Positions 1 to 7,782 of a stretch of DNA of 64,000 nucleotides are shown one piece after another. Source of the DNA: JBHYDC01 sp051861205 (GTDB lineage: Bacteria > Pseudomonadota > Alphaproteobacteria > Rhizobiales > Pleomorphomonadaceae); contig JBHYDC010000008.1 in assembly GCA_051861205.1 (NCBI GenBank), forward strand, positions 62,001 to 126,000, in the 5' to 3' direction. The notes beneath the pieces were generated by a model. The model was given only the letters and a program-made list of their open reading frames with translations, had not been told where the DNA came from and ran no database searches. Positions within the stretch are counted from its first letter, which is position 1. Each line of letters opens with the position of its first letter. The position numbers were made by a program, and so were the translations under genes.

Positions 1-225
1 GGGCGGCAGGATGACGGCGCCGTTTTCGAGGCGCGCGCCGTGGACGTCGCCGGGCTGGTTAAGGGGGGCGATTTCGTCGGCGGCAAAGCGCCCGGCCTCC
101 AGGAGGATAGCGTCGATGAGGTCGCTTGTGAGGTCCGGGAAGACGCCGGCGGCGATATCGGCTTCGACCGATGTGACGGCGCGCAGCCAGAAGGCGATGT
201 CGGCGACGGGGGCGGTGAAGGTCAT
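1..225 (-). CDS. Acyl-CoA dehydrogenase, N-terminal fragment (cut by window edge)
   Basis: Only the first 75 codons lie in the window; the gene runs off the left edge. The product begins MTFTAPVADIAFWLRAVTSV and continues with an ILLEAGRFAADEIAPLNQPGD stretch. This is the usual opening of the large (about 600 residue) acyl-CoA dehydrogenases that carry a short N-terminal extension before the flavin-binding domains. They oxidise fatty acyl-CoA to the enoyl-CoA in beta-oxidation. The ATG is supported by an AGGAG ribosome site 9 bases upstream. No catalytic residues are visible in this piece, so substrate range cannot be judged. An acyl-CoA ligase lies at 5990-7609, but the two are not in one operon. 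Confidence 0.75.
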   Translation of the reverse strand, partial: MTFTAPVADIAFWLRAVTSVEADIAAGVFPDLTSDLIDAILLEAGRFAADEIAPLNQPGDVHGARLENGAVILPP

Positions 226-404
226 GTCCGGATCTCCTCCGCGGCGCGCGCGGCTTGACGTAACGGCCGGTTGGGCGCAGATCGTCGGCGCGCCTAAGCT
301 TGCCTGACAAGATTGGTAGCTGCAGCTTACGTAAACGTCAACTCTGGTTCGAACCGGTGAAACGCCGGGCACCATCATACTCTGTTTAGGGCCGGCTTTT
401 CGTC

Positions 405-1370
405 ATGACCGAGATGTTTGACTTAACGGCGGCGTCGATCGAACGCGCGGCTGAGATCTTGCGGCGGGGCGGCGTGGTGGCGTTCCCGACGGAGACGGTT
501 TACGGGCTCGGCGCGGATGCGACGAACGGCGAAGCCGTGGCGCGGATCTATGAGGCGAAGGGGCGGCCGCTGTTCAATCCGCTGATTGCGCATGTCCCGG
601 ATGTGGGCGCGGCGGAGCGGCTGGTGGCGATGGATGCGGTGTCACGGCGGCTGGCCCAGCGCTTCTGGCCGGGGCCGCTGACGCTGGTATTGCCACGGCG
701 GGCGGATTGCCCGGTGAGCGAACTTGCGACGGCGGGGTTGCCGACGCTGGCGGTGCGGGTGCCGGACCATGCCGTAGCGCGGGCGCTTTTGACCGCCGTG
801 GGCCGCTCGCTGGCAGCGCCGAGCGCGAACCGATCCGGTCATGTGAGCCCCACGACGGCGGCGCATGTGATGAGCGATCTCAAGGGCCGGATCGCGGGGG
901 TGATCGACGGCGGGGCGACGGCGGTGGGCGTGGAGTCGACCATCGTCCAGGTGATGGACGGCGTGGTGCGGATGCTTCGGCCGGGCGGGATTTCGCGCGA
1001 GGACATCGCGGCGGTAAGCGAGCTGCCGGTGGTGGACGCGGCGGGCGATGAGAGCGCGCCGGTGGCACCGGGCATGTTGGCCTCGCACTACGCGCCGAAC
1101 GCGCGGGTGCGGCTGGATGCGGTGAACGTAGAACCCGGCGAGGCGCTGCTGGCGTTCGGGCCGGCGGCGGTGGCCGGGGCAGAGCGCGCGGCGGCGGTGA
1201 TGAACCTCAGCCGGACGGGCGATTTGCGCGAGGCAGCGGCGAATTTATTCGGGATGCTGCGGGCGCTGGACCGGCCGGGGGTGACGGGCATCGCGGTTGC
1301 GCCGGTGCCGGAGACGGGGCTGGGCGAGGCGATCGCGGACCGGCTGAAGCGGGCGGCGGCGACGCGTTGA
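405..1370 (+). CDS. L-threonylcarbamoyladenylate synthase (Sua5/TsaC family)
   Basis: This cytosolic enzyme makes threonylcarbamoyl-AMP from threonine, bicarbonate and ATP, the first step of t6A modification at position 37 of tRNAs that read ANN codons. The YrdC fold is clear: PTETVYGLGADA at about residues 28-39, KGRP at 52-55 (the KxR motif that binds ATP), NPLIAHV after it, and SAN(R)SG near residue 140. At 321 residues it is the long Sua5 form; the C-terminal part after about residue 210 (PGMLASHYAPNARV) is the linker plus Sua5 domain, absent from short TsaC/YrdC. The gene stands alone, with no strong ribosome site before the ATG. Partners TsaB, TsaD and TsaE are not in the window. Confidence 0.93.
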   Translation: MTEMFDLTAASIERAAEILRRGGVVAFPTETVYGLGADATNGEAVARIYEAKGRPLFNPLIAHVPDVGAAERLVAMDAVSRRLAQRFWPGPLTLVLPRRADCPVSELATAGLPTLAVRVPDHAVARALLTAVGRSLAAPSANRSGHVSPTTAAHVMSDLKGRIAGVIDGGATAVGVESTIVQVMDGVVRMLRPGGISREDIAAVSELPVVDAAGDESAPVAPGMLASHYAPNARVRLDAVNVEPGEALLAFGPAAVAGAERAAAVMNLSRTGDLREAAANLFGMLRALDRPGVTGIAVAPVPETGLGEAIADRLKRAAATR

Positions 1371-1502
1371 ACAGGGGTCCGGGCACCCTGGAAACTACCG
1401 AGGCTGCGCAAGATCAATTGACTTTAGGCGCGCACGGGGCGTCATCTTGAGAGCCATGGGGATAAGGCTGCGGAATGGCCGACCCTGGGGAGGTGGCCTG
1501 CC

Positions 1503-2429
1503 GTGCGTACGCTTTATCTCAGTCATCCCGCCTTCCTGGATCACCAGACACCGCTGGGACACCCCGAACGGCCGGACCGCCTTCGTGTGGTGGAACAAGC
1601 GCTTGAAGATGAGGCGTTTCAGGATCTGATCCGCGATCTCTCGTCGATGGCGAGCGTGGACGAGGTGGCGCGGGCGCATCCGCGCGCCTTTGTGGAGCAT
1701 ATAAGGGCGCAGATCCCGGCCGAGGGACTGCTCAGGCTCGACAGCGATACGACGGTGTCGCCCGGCTCGTTCGAGGCGGCGATGCGGGCGTCGGGGGCGG
1801 CGGTCCAGGCGGTGAATGAAGTGATGACGGGCAAGGTGGACAACGCCTTCGCAGCGCACCGGCCGCCGGGGCACCACGCCGAGACCATGACCGCGATGGG
1901 GTTCTGCCTGTTCAACCACGCGGCGGTGGCGGCGCGGCACGCGCAGGCCGCGCATGGGGCGAGCCGGGTGGCGATCGTGGATTTCGACGTGCACCACGGC
2001 AACGGCACGCAGGATATCTTCTGGTCGGATCCAAGCGTGTTCTATGCCTCGACGCATCAGATGCCGCTTTACCCCGGCACCGGCGCGGTGAGCGAGACGG
2101 GGGCGGGCAACATCTGCAACGCGCCGCTGTTCGCGGGGGCTGACGGCGTGCAGTTCCGCGAGGCGATGGACGACAAGGTGCTGCCGGCGCTGAAAGCATT
2201 TCAGCCGGACCTGGTGATTATCTCAGCCGGCTTCGACGCCCACTTCCGCGATCCGCTGGCGGAAATCAACCTGACCGAAGCCGATTTCGCCTGGGTGACG
2301 AAGCGGCTGATGGAGGTGGCGGACGAAACCTGCGGCGGGCGGGTGGTGTCGCTGATGGAAGGCGGATACGACCTGATCGGGCTATCCCGCAGCGTGGCGG
2401 CGCATGTGGGGGCGTTGATGGGGCACTAG
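1503..2429 (+). CDS. Histone deacetylase family protein (class II / acetylpolyamine amidohydrolase type)
   Basis: The product is a 308-residue zinc-dependent deacetylase. Visible motifs are RPPGHHA at about 118-124 (the catalytic His pair), GFCLFNHAAVAA after it, DFDVHHGNGTQD at about 160-171 (zinc ligands Asp and His), and AGFDAHFRDPL at about 240-250 (third zinc ligand Asp). Family members remove acetyl groups from small amines or acetyl-lysine; the bacterial substrate cannot be read from the sequence. The start is a GTG placed a few bases after GGGGAGGTGG. The stop lies 21 bases from the stop of the convergent methyltransferase gene. Confidence 0.92.
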   Translation: MRTLYLSHPAFLDHQTPLGHPERPDRLRVVEQALEDEAFQDLIRDLSSMASVDEVARAHPRAFVEHIRAQIPAEGLLRLDSDTTVSPGSFEAAMRASGAAVQAVNEVMTGKVDNAFAAHRPPGHHAETMTAMGFCLFNHAAVAARHAQAAHGASRVAIVDFDVHHGNGTQDIFWSDPSVFYASTHQMPLYPGTGAVSETGAGNICNAPLFAGADGVQFREAMDDKVLPALKAFQPDLVIISAGFDAHFRDPLAEINLTEADFAWVTKRLMEVADETCGGRVVSLMEGGYDLIGLSRSVAAHVGALMGH

Positions 2430-2450
2430 TGGCCCTGCCCTTTCATTTGT

Positions 2451-3092
2451 TCAGGCGCGCTTCTTCAGCCGCATCAGCTTGAAGAAGCCGGCGGGGAAAA
2501 ATGGCGTGACTTCAAGGACTTCAAAGTCGCCCCGCTGCTCGGCCCACGCCTTGATACGGTCGAGCTTGAAGGAAGAACTGAGGCCGATCCTGGCGGCAAG
2601 GGGCGCAGCGAATTCTTCGACGCGCGCCCAAGCACCCCGGCTATCGCTGAGCTTGCTGGAGATGATGATCTCGCCGGAAGGCTCGAGAACGCGGGCGCAT
2701 TCGTCCAGGGCGCGTTCGGGATCCGGCACCAACGTAATCACGAAGGGTACGGTAACTGCGGCGAAGGTGGCGGCGGCGAAGTCGAGGTGGCAGGCGTCCA
2801 TCACCGCAACATGCTTCACATGACCGAGATGGCCGGCGCGGAGCTTTGCTTGCGCCTTCGCGATCATGTGCGGTGAGGCGTCAATGCCGGTGACGCGGGC
2901 GGATGCGGGGTAGTGCGGCAGAACGAGGCCGGTTCCGACGCCGATTTCGAGGATGTCGAGGCCGGCACGGGCCGCGGCGGATGCGGTCTTGCGATGGGCG
3001 TCGAGAAGAATGCGGCGGTAGACACGGTCGTAGACGGGGGCCCAGCGCTGATAGGCGCGCAGCTGTGTATCGATGTTGTTATGGACATTCAT
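2451..3092 (-). CDS. pmtA: SAM-dependent methyltransferase, PmtA-type phosphatidylethanolamine N-methyltransferase
   Basis: This is a 213-residue class I methyltransferase. The glycine-rich SAM-binding loop is ILEIGVGTGL at about residues 49-58, followed by VTGIDASPHMIAKAQ (acidic residue that binds the SAM ribose). The N-terminal AYQRWAPVYDRVY and the LEPSGEIIIS region match the rhizobial/Rhodobacter PmtA family, which methylates phosphatidylethanolamine stepwise to phosphatidylcholine at the inner face of the membrane. The C-terminus is short and basic (MRLKKRA). A related ubiquinone or other lipid methyltransferase is the alternative. The gene is monocistronic and convergent with the deacetylase gene. 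Confidence 0.7.
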   Translation of the reverse strand: MNVHNNIDTQLRAYQRWAPVYDRVYRRILLDAHRKTASAAARAGLDILEIGVGTGLVLPHYPASARVTGIDASPHMIAKAQAKLRAGHLGHVKHVAVMDACHLDFAAATFAAVTVPFVITLVPDPERALDECARVLEPSGEIIISSKLSDSRGAWARVEEFAAPLAARIGLSSSFKLDRIKAWAEQRGDFEVLEVTPFFPAGFFKLMRLKKRA

Positions 3093-3160
3093 GGCGGCGC
3101 GTCTTGAAGACTTGCAGGCGAGACAGGGACGTTTGGTTTCCCTGCTCGCGATTGCGCAGA

Positions 3161-3760
3161 TTACTTCTTGGTATGGACGATATCGCTGATGGTCGTCGGG
3201 CGATCGATACAGCGATTGACGTTGCTGGCACCCAATCTCAACTTGGTGCCGTTTTCCTCGACAGAAATCAGCTCTTGATCAACGCATTCGACGACGAGGA
3301 AGGGAGCACCGCCGGAGCATTGGGAGATGTCGACAGCTTCGCCGATCTTGAGGTTGCAGGCGCCCAAGTTGATCGCCTTCCAAAGATCCGGCGCATCCAC
3401 GAAGATCTCCACGGTCGATTTATCGTTCTGGAGATTGGCCTCAAAGACGCCGGGCAGTGTCTTCGAAGGACCGACGATGGTGTAGGGCCCTTGCGAACGG
3501 TAGACGAACAGCGGTTGCTTCAGATCCTGGTCGGCAAACGCCTCCACATCAAGAGTTTCGCGTTCGGACGTGAAACTGAGGGTTCGCCGGACGAAAGCCT
3601 TGGCGCCGCCGGGGGCTTCCTGCTCGACAACGGGGGTCACTCAATCGCCGATTATCTCGGGGACCAGTTCGTTGGAAGCTGTCGCGGGCACTGCGGCAAG
3701 GAAGGACATACCGGCGGCGAAGGCTGCGCCGGCGATGAAATTCAATCGGCTGGATTTCAC
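3161..3760 (-). pseudogene. Exported protein of unknown function interrupted by an in-frame TGA
   Basis: Reading from a GTG at 3760 gives a clean Sec signal peptide (MKSSRLNFIAGAAFAAGMSF, then LAAVPATA before the likely cut) and about ten more residues. A TGA at 3643-3641 then closes the frame. The same frame continues from the next codon (GTG at 3640) for 159 residues to 3161. So one original protein of about 199 residues has been split by a single stop. The downstream part contains several Cys (ACNLKI, DISQCSGG, VECVDQE, NRCID) that could pair in the periplasm. I do not recognise the family. The GTG abutting the stop could allow re-initiation, but the product would lack its signal peptide. 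Two TetR-type operators lie 59-106 bases upstream. Confidence 0.72.
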
Positions 3761-3818
3761 GAGAATAGGCTTTCTTTAGAGGGGGTTGCCGACTTTGTTG
3801 AGTTTGACGGGGGTCGAA

Positions 3819-3866
3819 CTTGTCAGTAGCAAGATGCGAGAATTGGGTTATCTTGTCAATGACAGG
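3819..3866. promoter_or_regulatory. Paired TetR-type operators and -35 box before the exported-protein pseudogene
   Basis: Two copies of the imperfect palindrome CTTGTC-N3-GACAAG lie at 3852-3866 (CTTGTCAATGACAGG) and 3819-3833 (CTTGTCAGTAGCAAG), 33 bases apart. Read on the minus strand, the outer copy contains an exact TTGACA -35 box, followed after 17 bases by a weak -10 (CATCTT). The inner copy would then cover the transcription start. The same arrangement occurs at 5216-5265. Confidence 0.65.
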
Positions 3867-3963
3867 ATTGCGGCATGTACGAACGATTCGATAACGGTTT
3901 CGTTATGCCGAAGAGGGCGCTCACGGGCCAAGCGGCGAGCTACTCTCGTGTAAGGGCGGGGCG

Positions 3964-5087
3964 TCAGCGGGCGGCGACGGTGATCACGGGGGCGCTGAAC
4001 TGTTCGAGGGCGACGGCATAGCCGGCATCGAACAGGCGGCGCATCTCCGGCGGATCGAAGGCGAATGGCTCTTTGGCTTCTGGGACCGCGCGCGGGATTG
4101 AAATGACCGTAAACTTCGCGCCGGACGCCTTGGACAGAGCGGCCGCCTCATTGACGGACGTATACAACAACTGCCGCATAACCTGGGAAATGCCGCGCCT
4201 TGCCAGCGCCAATGTTGAATTGGCATCGCTTTCAACGAAGGCGTCCCGGCTGACCTGACCGTTGGCGATGACCCAAACCGATTGGCGGGTTGATCGCCCC
4301 TGCGTCAGCATGAAGGTTTCGAGCGGAACGGGCGCTTTGATGCCGCCATCGCTGTGAACCGAGGTGCCGCTGCCGCCTTTGACTGTTACCTAGACGGGTT
4401 CGATCAAGCCGGGAACGGCGATCGAGGCAATGAGGATGTCGACATATTGAGAGCGGCGGTCGGGCGAGCCACTGGCCGCGATGGCGCCCATGTCCCACAT
4501 CACGGTTTTTCCGGCGGTCATGTCCGTCGTGGCAACGTAGAGGCGACGCCCTTTGCGGTGTTCCCACGCAATGGCGTCGAGCATGTCGTCGTTGACCGTG
4601 GTAAGGAGAAGGGATCGCAGCGGCGCTCGACTATCGTAGCCGGTACCGACTAGAGACCGGATGCCGTTTGTCTTGAAAATGGCCTTGGTCGTGGTTTCCG
4701 TGAATACCCTTTCGAGTATTCCATGCTTGCCGGGACCCAGGAAGGCCATGCTGGCCTGAAGCGCGCCTGTGGATGTTCCGGAAACGACGTCGAAGCTCGG
4801 CCATGAGCCTGTGTCGGACCACGCCTTGAGAACGTCCGCACCGAACGCGCCATCGGCGCCGCCGCCGGTGAGAACCAGAATGTGGCGCTCGCGGCTGGAA
4901 GAGGGCGTGGAGGATCGAGGCGCCGAGGGACGGGATCCGCCATAGTATCGCCAAACGCGATCGGGGTCGTATAATTGAAGAGAACCTGCGCCGTGTTCGG
5001 CAAACAGGCGGAAACCAGGGCCGCCATCAGCAGCGCTAGCCCATGGCGCCGAACCATGCTTGATATTTGAATGGGAAGCAGACGCAT
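3964..5087 (-). pseudogene. Patatin-like phospholipase lipoprotein, broken by a frame change and an in-frame TAG
   Basis: The ATG at 5087 opens a lipoprotein signal peptide (MRLLPIQISSMVRRHGLALL, then MAALVSAC with lipobox Cys at residue 28). The patatin core is in a different frame: GGGADGAFGAD (oxyanion loop) and SGTSTGA (nucleophile Ser in GxSxG). The switch falls near 4905-4940 and corresponds to the loss of one base. Past PGLIEPV a TAG at 4392-4390 ends that frame. Continuing in the same frame gives VTVKGGSGTSVHSDGGIK, which holds the catalytic Asp (DGG), and then about 115 more residues to 3964. Two lesions therefore separate the export signal, nucleophile and catalytic Asp, so no active enzyme is expected. 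Intact relatives are outer-membrane or periplasmic lipid acyl hydrolases. Confidence 0.82.
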
Positions 5088-5215
5088 TCCGACTCTCGTG
5101 GTCCTTTTTCAGCGCTGGTTTCGGCACGGAAAAACCGCGATACGAACGCTTTGGTGAAAAGATCGCTCGGTTGGATGCCCTATTCCCGGTGTGCAAAAAT
5201 AAGGGATCAACCTAT

Positions 5216-5265
5216 CTTGTCTGCGACAAGTTAGCGGAATCAACTCGCATCTTGTCAATGACAGG
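5216..5265. promoter_or_regulatory. Paired TetR-type operators between the patatin pseudogene and the tetR gene
   Basis: CTTGTCTGCGACAAG at 5216-5230 is a perfect palindrome around three bases. CTTGTCAATGACAGG at 5251-5265 is identical to the 3852-3866 copy. Starts are 35 bases apart. On the minus strand the 5251 copy holds TTGACA, with GCTAAC 17 bases on, and the 5216 copy follows it. That is the same geometry as at 3819-3866. The pair also sits about 80 bases before the tetR start, so autoregulation is likely. Confidence 0.68.
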
Positions 5266-5346
5266 ACGGCGATAACTCGATAACGGATCCGTGAGGGCAA
5301 GCGGTACGTGGTGACGTTGGAGACGTGCGGAAGGAGGATTGCAGCC

Positions 5347-5979
5347 ATGGCAAAGACCCAGCCCCAAAAGCCGCACGCGCCCGACCGCTATCACCATGGA
5401 GCGCTGAAATCCGCGCTGGTTCGGGCTGGACGCGAGATTCTTGAAGAGGGCGGCCCGCGCGCTCTGACGATGCGGGAGGCGGCGAAACGGGCTGGTGTTT
5501 CCTATGGGGCGCCCGGTTATCACTTTTCCTCGATCCGTGTGTTCCTGGCCGAATGCGCAGCCGAGGGGTTTTGGGATTTCACCGCAGCCCTAAAGGCGGC
5601 CGAAGATGCGGTGCCGGCCGCAGATGCGGCGGAGATGCTGTGCGAAATGGGCAAAGCCTATGTGCGCTTCGCCTTCGCGAACCGCGCCATTTTTCGTCTG
5701 ATGTTCGACGGCGACAGTTTCACCAAACCAACGAAGGCCCTCGAAGAGGCCAAGGTTGAGGCTTATCGGAGGCTTGTGGAGGGCGTGAAGCGGCTGGATC
5801 CTGGTGTATCAGCCGCTGAACTTGAGTTTCGAATCGCCAGTAGTTGGTCGATCGTGCATGGCTACGCGATCCTCTCGCTTGAGGATCAAATCTGCCGGTC
5901 GGAGGATACGGTCGAGACCTCGGCGGAGATGTCCGCAAGGACGCTGCGGACGTTTTTGAAAGGGCTCGACCTGACTTAG
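5347..5979 (+). CDS. TetR/AcrR family transcriptional regulator
   Basis: This is a 210-residue one-component repressor. The N-terminal DNA-binding domain starts DRYHHGALKSALVRAG and has its helix-turn-helix in ALTMREAAKRAGVSYGAPGY (about residues 38-57). The C-terminal helices form the effector-binding and dimer domain typical of WHG/TetR_C-type regulators (CEMGKAYVRFAFANRAIFRLMF). ATG 5347 is chosen over 5308 because AAGGAGG lies at the right distance and the extension is not family-like. It reads intact, although its probable targets (the two upstream pseudogenes) are broken. The paired CTTGTC-N3-GACAAG operators at 3819-3866 and 5216-5265 are its likely sites. It is convergent with the acyl-CoA ligase gene, with 10 bases between stops. 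Confidence 0.9.
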   Translation: MAKTQPQKPHAPDRYHHGALKSALVRAGREILEEGGPRALTMREAAKRAGVSYGAPGYHFSSIRVFLAECAAEGFWDFTAALKAAEDAVPAADAAEMLCEMGKAYVRFAFANRAIFRLMFDGDSFTKPTKALEEAKVEAYRRLVEGVKRLDPGVSAAELEFRIASSWSIVHGYAILSLEDQICRSEDTVETSAEMSARTLRTFLKGLDLT

Positions 5980-5989
5980 AGAGAGGCGC

Positions 5990-7609
5990 TTACGTTCCGG
6001 GCAGGCGGTAGTCTTTGAACTGCTCGCGAAGGGTGAGCTTTTTGATCTTGCCGGTGGCGGTGTGGGGGATTTCGTCGATGAGGACGACGTCGTCCGGGAG
6101 CCACCATTTCGCGATCTTATCCTGGAGATAGGCAAGGAGGCTGTCGCGCGTGGGTTCGCGGCCCTCTTTCGGCACGATTATCAGGAGGGGGCGCTCGTCC
6201 CACTTGGGGTGGCGGATGCCGATGACGGCGGCTTCGGCGACGTCGGGGTGGCCGACCGCGATGTTCTCGATCTCGATCGAGGAGATCCACTCGCCGCCGG
6301 ATTTGATGACGTCCTTGGAACGGTCGGTGATCTGCATGTAGCCGAATTCGTCAATGGTGGCGACGTCGCCGGTGTCGAACCAGCCGTCTTTGTCGACGAC
6401 GTCGCCGAGTTTGTAATAGGCGCGAGCGATGGCAAGGCCACGGACCTTGAGGCGGCCGAAGGTTCGACCGTCATGCGGGCGGGGATTGCCATCGTCGTCG
6501 GTCACTTCGATCTCGACGCCGAAGGGCACAAAGCCCTGCTTCTCGCGGACATCAAGCCAAGCCTCGCCCTCCACGCCGGCGACCTCCGGCTTCAGCGTGT
6601 TGAGGGTGCCGAGCGGGCTTGTCTCGGTCATGCCCCAGGCGTGGATGACTTCGACGCCATATTTGTCGCGGAAGGCTTTGATCATGGCACGCGGTGCGGC
6701 GGAGCCGCCGATGATGACGCGCTTCACATGGGTGAGCGTGCCGCCGGTCTTTTCGAGATGCTGGAGCAGCATGAGCCAGACCGTGGGAACGGCGGCGGTG
6801 TGGGTGACTTTTTCGGTTTCGAGCAATTCGTGGATCGACGCACCGTCCATTTTCGGGCCGGGCAGGACGAGGCGGGTGCCGGTCATCGGGGCCAAGTGCG
6901 GAATGCCCCAGCCATTGGCGTGGAACATAGGCACGATCGCCAGCATGGTATCGCTGGACGACGTTGCGAAGGCGGCCGGTTGCGAGGCGAGGAAGGCGTG
7001 GAGCGTGTTGGAGCGGTGGGAGTAGACCACGCCCTTGGGATCGCCCGTGGTGCCGGACGTGTAGCAGAGGCCGGCGGCGGTGTTTTCGTCGAACGCGGCC
7101 CAGCGGAAATCGGCGTCGGCCTCGGCGATCCAGCTTTCGTAGGGGACCGCGCCAATCGTGTTTTCCGGCAGATGCGCGGCGTCGGTGAGGACGATGACCT
7201 GCTCGATATGGGGCAGCGCGGGCTTCAGCTTTTCAACGAGCGGCAGGAAGGTGAGATCCGTGAACAGAAGGCGGGATTCGGCGTGGTTGAGGATCCAGGA
7301 AATCTGATCGGGGAACAGGCGCGGGTTCACCGTGTGGACAATCGCGCCGATGCCGTTGATGCCGTACCAGAGTTCGAGGTGACGCCATGTGTTCCAGGCG
7401 AGCGTGGCGACACGGTCGCCGAGGCGGATGCCGTGACGGTCCAGGCGCTTGGCAATCATCAAAGAGCGGGTGCGGATTTCGGCGTAAGTGGTGCGGTGGA
7501 TGGGGCCTTCGACCGAGCGGGAAACAACCTCGCGGAGGGGATGAACGGCCGCCGCGTGATCGATGAGCCGATGGGCGAGAAGCGGCCAGTCTTGCATCGA
7601 TCCGAGCAT
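5990..7609 (-). CDS. Fatty-acyl-CoA synthetase (AMP-dependent, AlkK/DmdB-like)
   Basis: This 539-residue enzyme joins a carboxylic acid to CoA through an acyl-adenylate. The P-loop-like signature YTSGTTGDPKG is at about residues 183-193, the adenylate motif GMTETSPLG at about 325-333, the hinge YMQITDRSKD near 430, and the C-terminal catalytic Lys in TATGKIKK near 520. The N-terminus and the YGINGIGAIVHTVNPRL stretch fit the medium-chain (AlkK) and methylmercaptopropionyl-CoA ligase (DmdB) branch rather than long-chain FadD. The ATG at 7609 follows GGGAG by 8 bases. It is a single gene, divergent from the aminotransferase. Probable role: activation of medium-chain acids for beta-oxidation. 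Confidence 0.9.
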   Translation of the reverse strand: MLGSMQDWPLLAHRLIDHAAAVHPLREVVSRSVEGPIHRTTYAEIRTRSLMIAKRLDRHGIRLGDRVATLAWNTWRHLELWYGINGIGAIVHTVNPRLFPDQISWILNHAESRLLFTDLTFLPLVEKLKPALPHIEQVIVLTDAAHLPENTIGAVPYESWIAEADADFRWAAFDENTAAGLCYTSGTTGDPKGVVYSHRSNTLHAFLASQPAAFATSSSDTMLAIVPMFHANGWGIPHLAPMTGTRLVLPGPKMDGASIHELLETEKVTHTAAVPTVWLMLLQHLEKTGGTLTHVKRVIIGGSAAPRAMIKAFRDKYGVEVIHAWGMTETSPLGTLNTLKPEVAGVEGEAWLDVREKQGFVPFGVEIEVTDDDGNPRPHDGRTFGRLKVRGLAIARAYYKLGDVVDKDGWFDTGDVATIDEFGYMQITDRSKDVIKSGGEWISSIEIENIAVGHPDVAEAAVIGIRHPKWDERPLLIIVPKEGREPTRDSLLAYLQDKIAKWWLPDDVVLIDEIPHTATGKIKKLTLREQFKDYRLPGT

Positions 7610-7782
7610 CAGGCGTCTCCCAAAATGGCGATGTTATCTGCTTAATGCGCCTTGAAATCGAGAATACGTTTAGCAGCAGAATTAGCAACATGCCTATCGG
7701 GACGAGGGCGTGCGATGGCTACTGGTGAGGTTCGCGCAAGGCCGGTAGTGTCGCGGCGGGAGATTGCCGGAGGAGACCCGCG

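Noticed and set aside
3641..3643. TGA as a selenocysteine codon
   Set aside because: No SECIS-like hairpin was evident directly after it, the context (IIGD-stop-VTPVV) is not a redox motif, and the neighbouring gene is also broken by a stop. Simple nonsense mutation is likelier.
4900..4945. Programmed frameshift in the patatin gene
   Set aside because: No slippery heptamer was seen at the switch, and a TAG further down would still remove the catalytic Asp. Gene decay explains both.
3093..5346. Insertion-sequence damage as the cause of the pseudogenes
   Set aside because: No transposase, terminal inverted repeats or target duplications were seen; the lesions are point changes.
6062..7645. 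527-residue plus-strand ORF opposite the acyl-CoA ligase
   Set aside because: It mirrors the codon structure of the real minus-strand gene, with repetitive Asp/Gly/Val composition and no domain, a common effect in high-GC DNA.
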